In this document: positions 39,974 through 40,400 of the stretch, piece after piece | Layout of the letters: each line of letters begins with the position of its first letter | How positions within the stretch are numbered: the stretch's first letter is position 1 | Virus record (IMG/VR): IMGVR_UViG_3300045141_000480 | Span: 1 to 40,400 of that record | DNA length: 40,400 bases | Strand: one strand, 5' to 3' | DNA from: a virus | The notes under the pieces: generated by a model | The model's database searches: none | Told to the model about the DNA's origin: nothing | Seen by the model: the letters and a program-made list of their open reading frames with translations, nothing else | Made by a program: the position numbers and the translations under genes

Positions 39974-40225
39974 ATGCAGCTCTATTTCGACGGCTGGTAC
40001 GCCTACGAAGAGGACGCCCGCGGCTGTCTCGACATGGTCGAGGACATGGGTGCTTACCCGGTCGGCCTGGTCGAGTCGGGCTTCAGCAACTGGGGCATCC
40101 TCTACTGGTCGAGCACAACCCTCTTCGCCAACCACGTCCTCGACGCTGACAACGCAATCGCAAGCGTGCTCAGGCGAGGGGCCGCCGGCACACAGCCAGG
40201 CGTAGCGAGGGAGGAGACGCGATGA
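39974..40225 (+). CDS. Small hypothetical protein
   Basis: 83 residues with a long purine ribosome site (GAGGAGGGAGGGG) before the ATG. Acidic, aromatic-rich first half (LYFDGWYAYEEDARG), compact alpha/beta body, basic end. Not recognised. First gene after the repeat cluster, so it may be expressed from a promoter in it. Confidence 0.65.
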   Translation: MQLYFDGWYAYEEDARGCLDMVEDMGAYPVGLVESGFSNWGILYWSSTTLFANHVLDADNAIASVLRRGAAGTQPGVAREETR

Positions 40226-40362
40226 CACAACAGCAGCAGATTGCGGTGCTAACGGCCAAGGTGGCACGTCTGGAGGCACAGGTGGCGCAACTCATGCGAG
40301 AACGTCCTGCTGTGGTAGGGAATCCCTTCACGCCGAGTCCGCTGCTAGGTGGACCACGATGA
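40222..40362 (+). CDS. Tiny coiled-coil protein spanning the circular junction
   Basis: 46 residues, ATG overlapping the previous stop. A leucine/valine heptad stretch (IAVLTAKVARLEAQVAQLM) predicts a short coiled coil; the tail is Pro-rich. Its 3' end is duplicated at bases 1-89 because of the terminal overlap, and its TGA overlaps the start of the 86-649 gene (repeated at 40359). Confidence 0.65.
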   Translation: MTQQQQIAVLTAKVARLEAQVAQLMRERPAVVGNPFTPSPLLGGPR

Positions 40363-40400
40363 CTGACATGACCACGCCGGGAGCGGGTGAGGGGGAGCGG
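40274..40400. repeat. Terminal redundancy, right copy
   Basis: Identical to bases 1-127 in direct orientation; see the left copy. Joining the two gives one continuous run of overlapping genes across the junction. Confidence 0.95.

Noticed and set aside
39779-40279. 166-codon - strand frame across the iteron cluster
   Set aside because: It crosses the repeats and the reverse of two coupled genes and gives a composition expected from antisense reading.
1-40400. Diversity-generating retroelement, toxin-antitoxin pair, restriction-modification or tRNA genes
   Set aside because: I looked for reverse transcriptase, methylase and toxin motifs and for cloverleafs and saw none that I could support.

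Overview
The window is a complete, assembled circular genome of a temperate tailed phage (Caudoviricetes). Its first 127 bases are repeated exactly as its last 127 bases, so the unit molecule is about 40,273 bp, and one small gene (40222-40362) is only whole across the junction. The DNA is GC-rich by eye, genes are packed with 1-4 base stop/start overlaps (ATGA, GTGA, TAATG), and nearly everything is on the + strand. The exceptions are two HNH endonuclease genes, a two-gene GtrA cassette and a CI-like repressor. I cannot name the host. The high G+C, many GTG/TTG starts and one apparently leaderless promoter fit a high-GC bacterium. There is no tape-measure, tail tube or sheath gene that I recognise. 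A giant internal virion protein with a muralytic domain and short-tail-type proteins suggest a podovirus-like particle.

Layout: (1) 33697-34074 (-) is a CI-type repressor divergent from a strong early promoter with operator-like palindromes. (2) The early region 34181-40362 runs on through the circular junction to 3036. It holds a ribbon-helix-helix regulator, small unknown genes, a SWIM-zinc-finger/RecT-like fusion, a hidden lysozyme gene, a RusA-type resolvase, Cys-rich small proteins and a RecA-fold (RepA-like) ATPase. An iterated TGTTGCC repeat cluster that looks like a replication origin follows, then small genes, an Xis-like protein and a tyrosine integrase. (3) 3037-3310 is an AT-richer gap with paired direct repeats around a small inverted-repeat core; it looks like attP. 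(4) The packaging and ejection block 3311-19866 holds small and large terminase, portal, connector-type small proteins, a YkgJ-like Cys-cluster protein, a HExxH metallopeptidase, the 2349-residue polyvalent virion protein and a repeat-containing Pro/Gln-rich protein. (5) 19948-20531 (-) is a lysogenic-conversion-type cassette with gtrA. (6) 20692-33499 holds scaffold, major capsid protein, small head proteins, tail, tailspike and receptor-binding proteins, holin candidate(s) and an amidase endolysin.

How it fits together: the repressor switch controls an early transcript that supplies recombination (RecT/RusA), a helicase-type initiator and, at the far end, Xis/Int. No DNA polymerase or primase is visible, so replication would depend on the host, started by the ATPase at the iteron cluster. 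Late genes package DNA into a scaffolded capsid, eject a large muramidase-bearing protein with the genome, and lyse the cell with holin plus amidase. The two antisense HNH genes share a similar upstream leader and have lower G+C than their surroundings. They look like homing-type insertions in the head genes.
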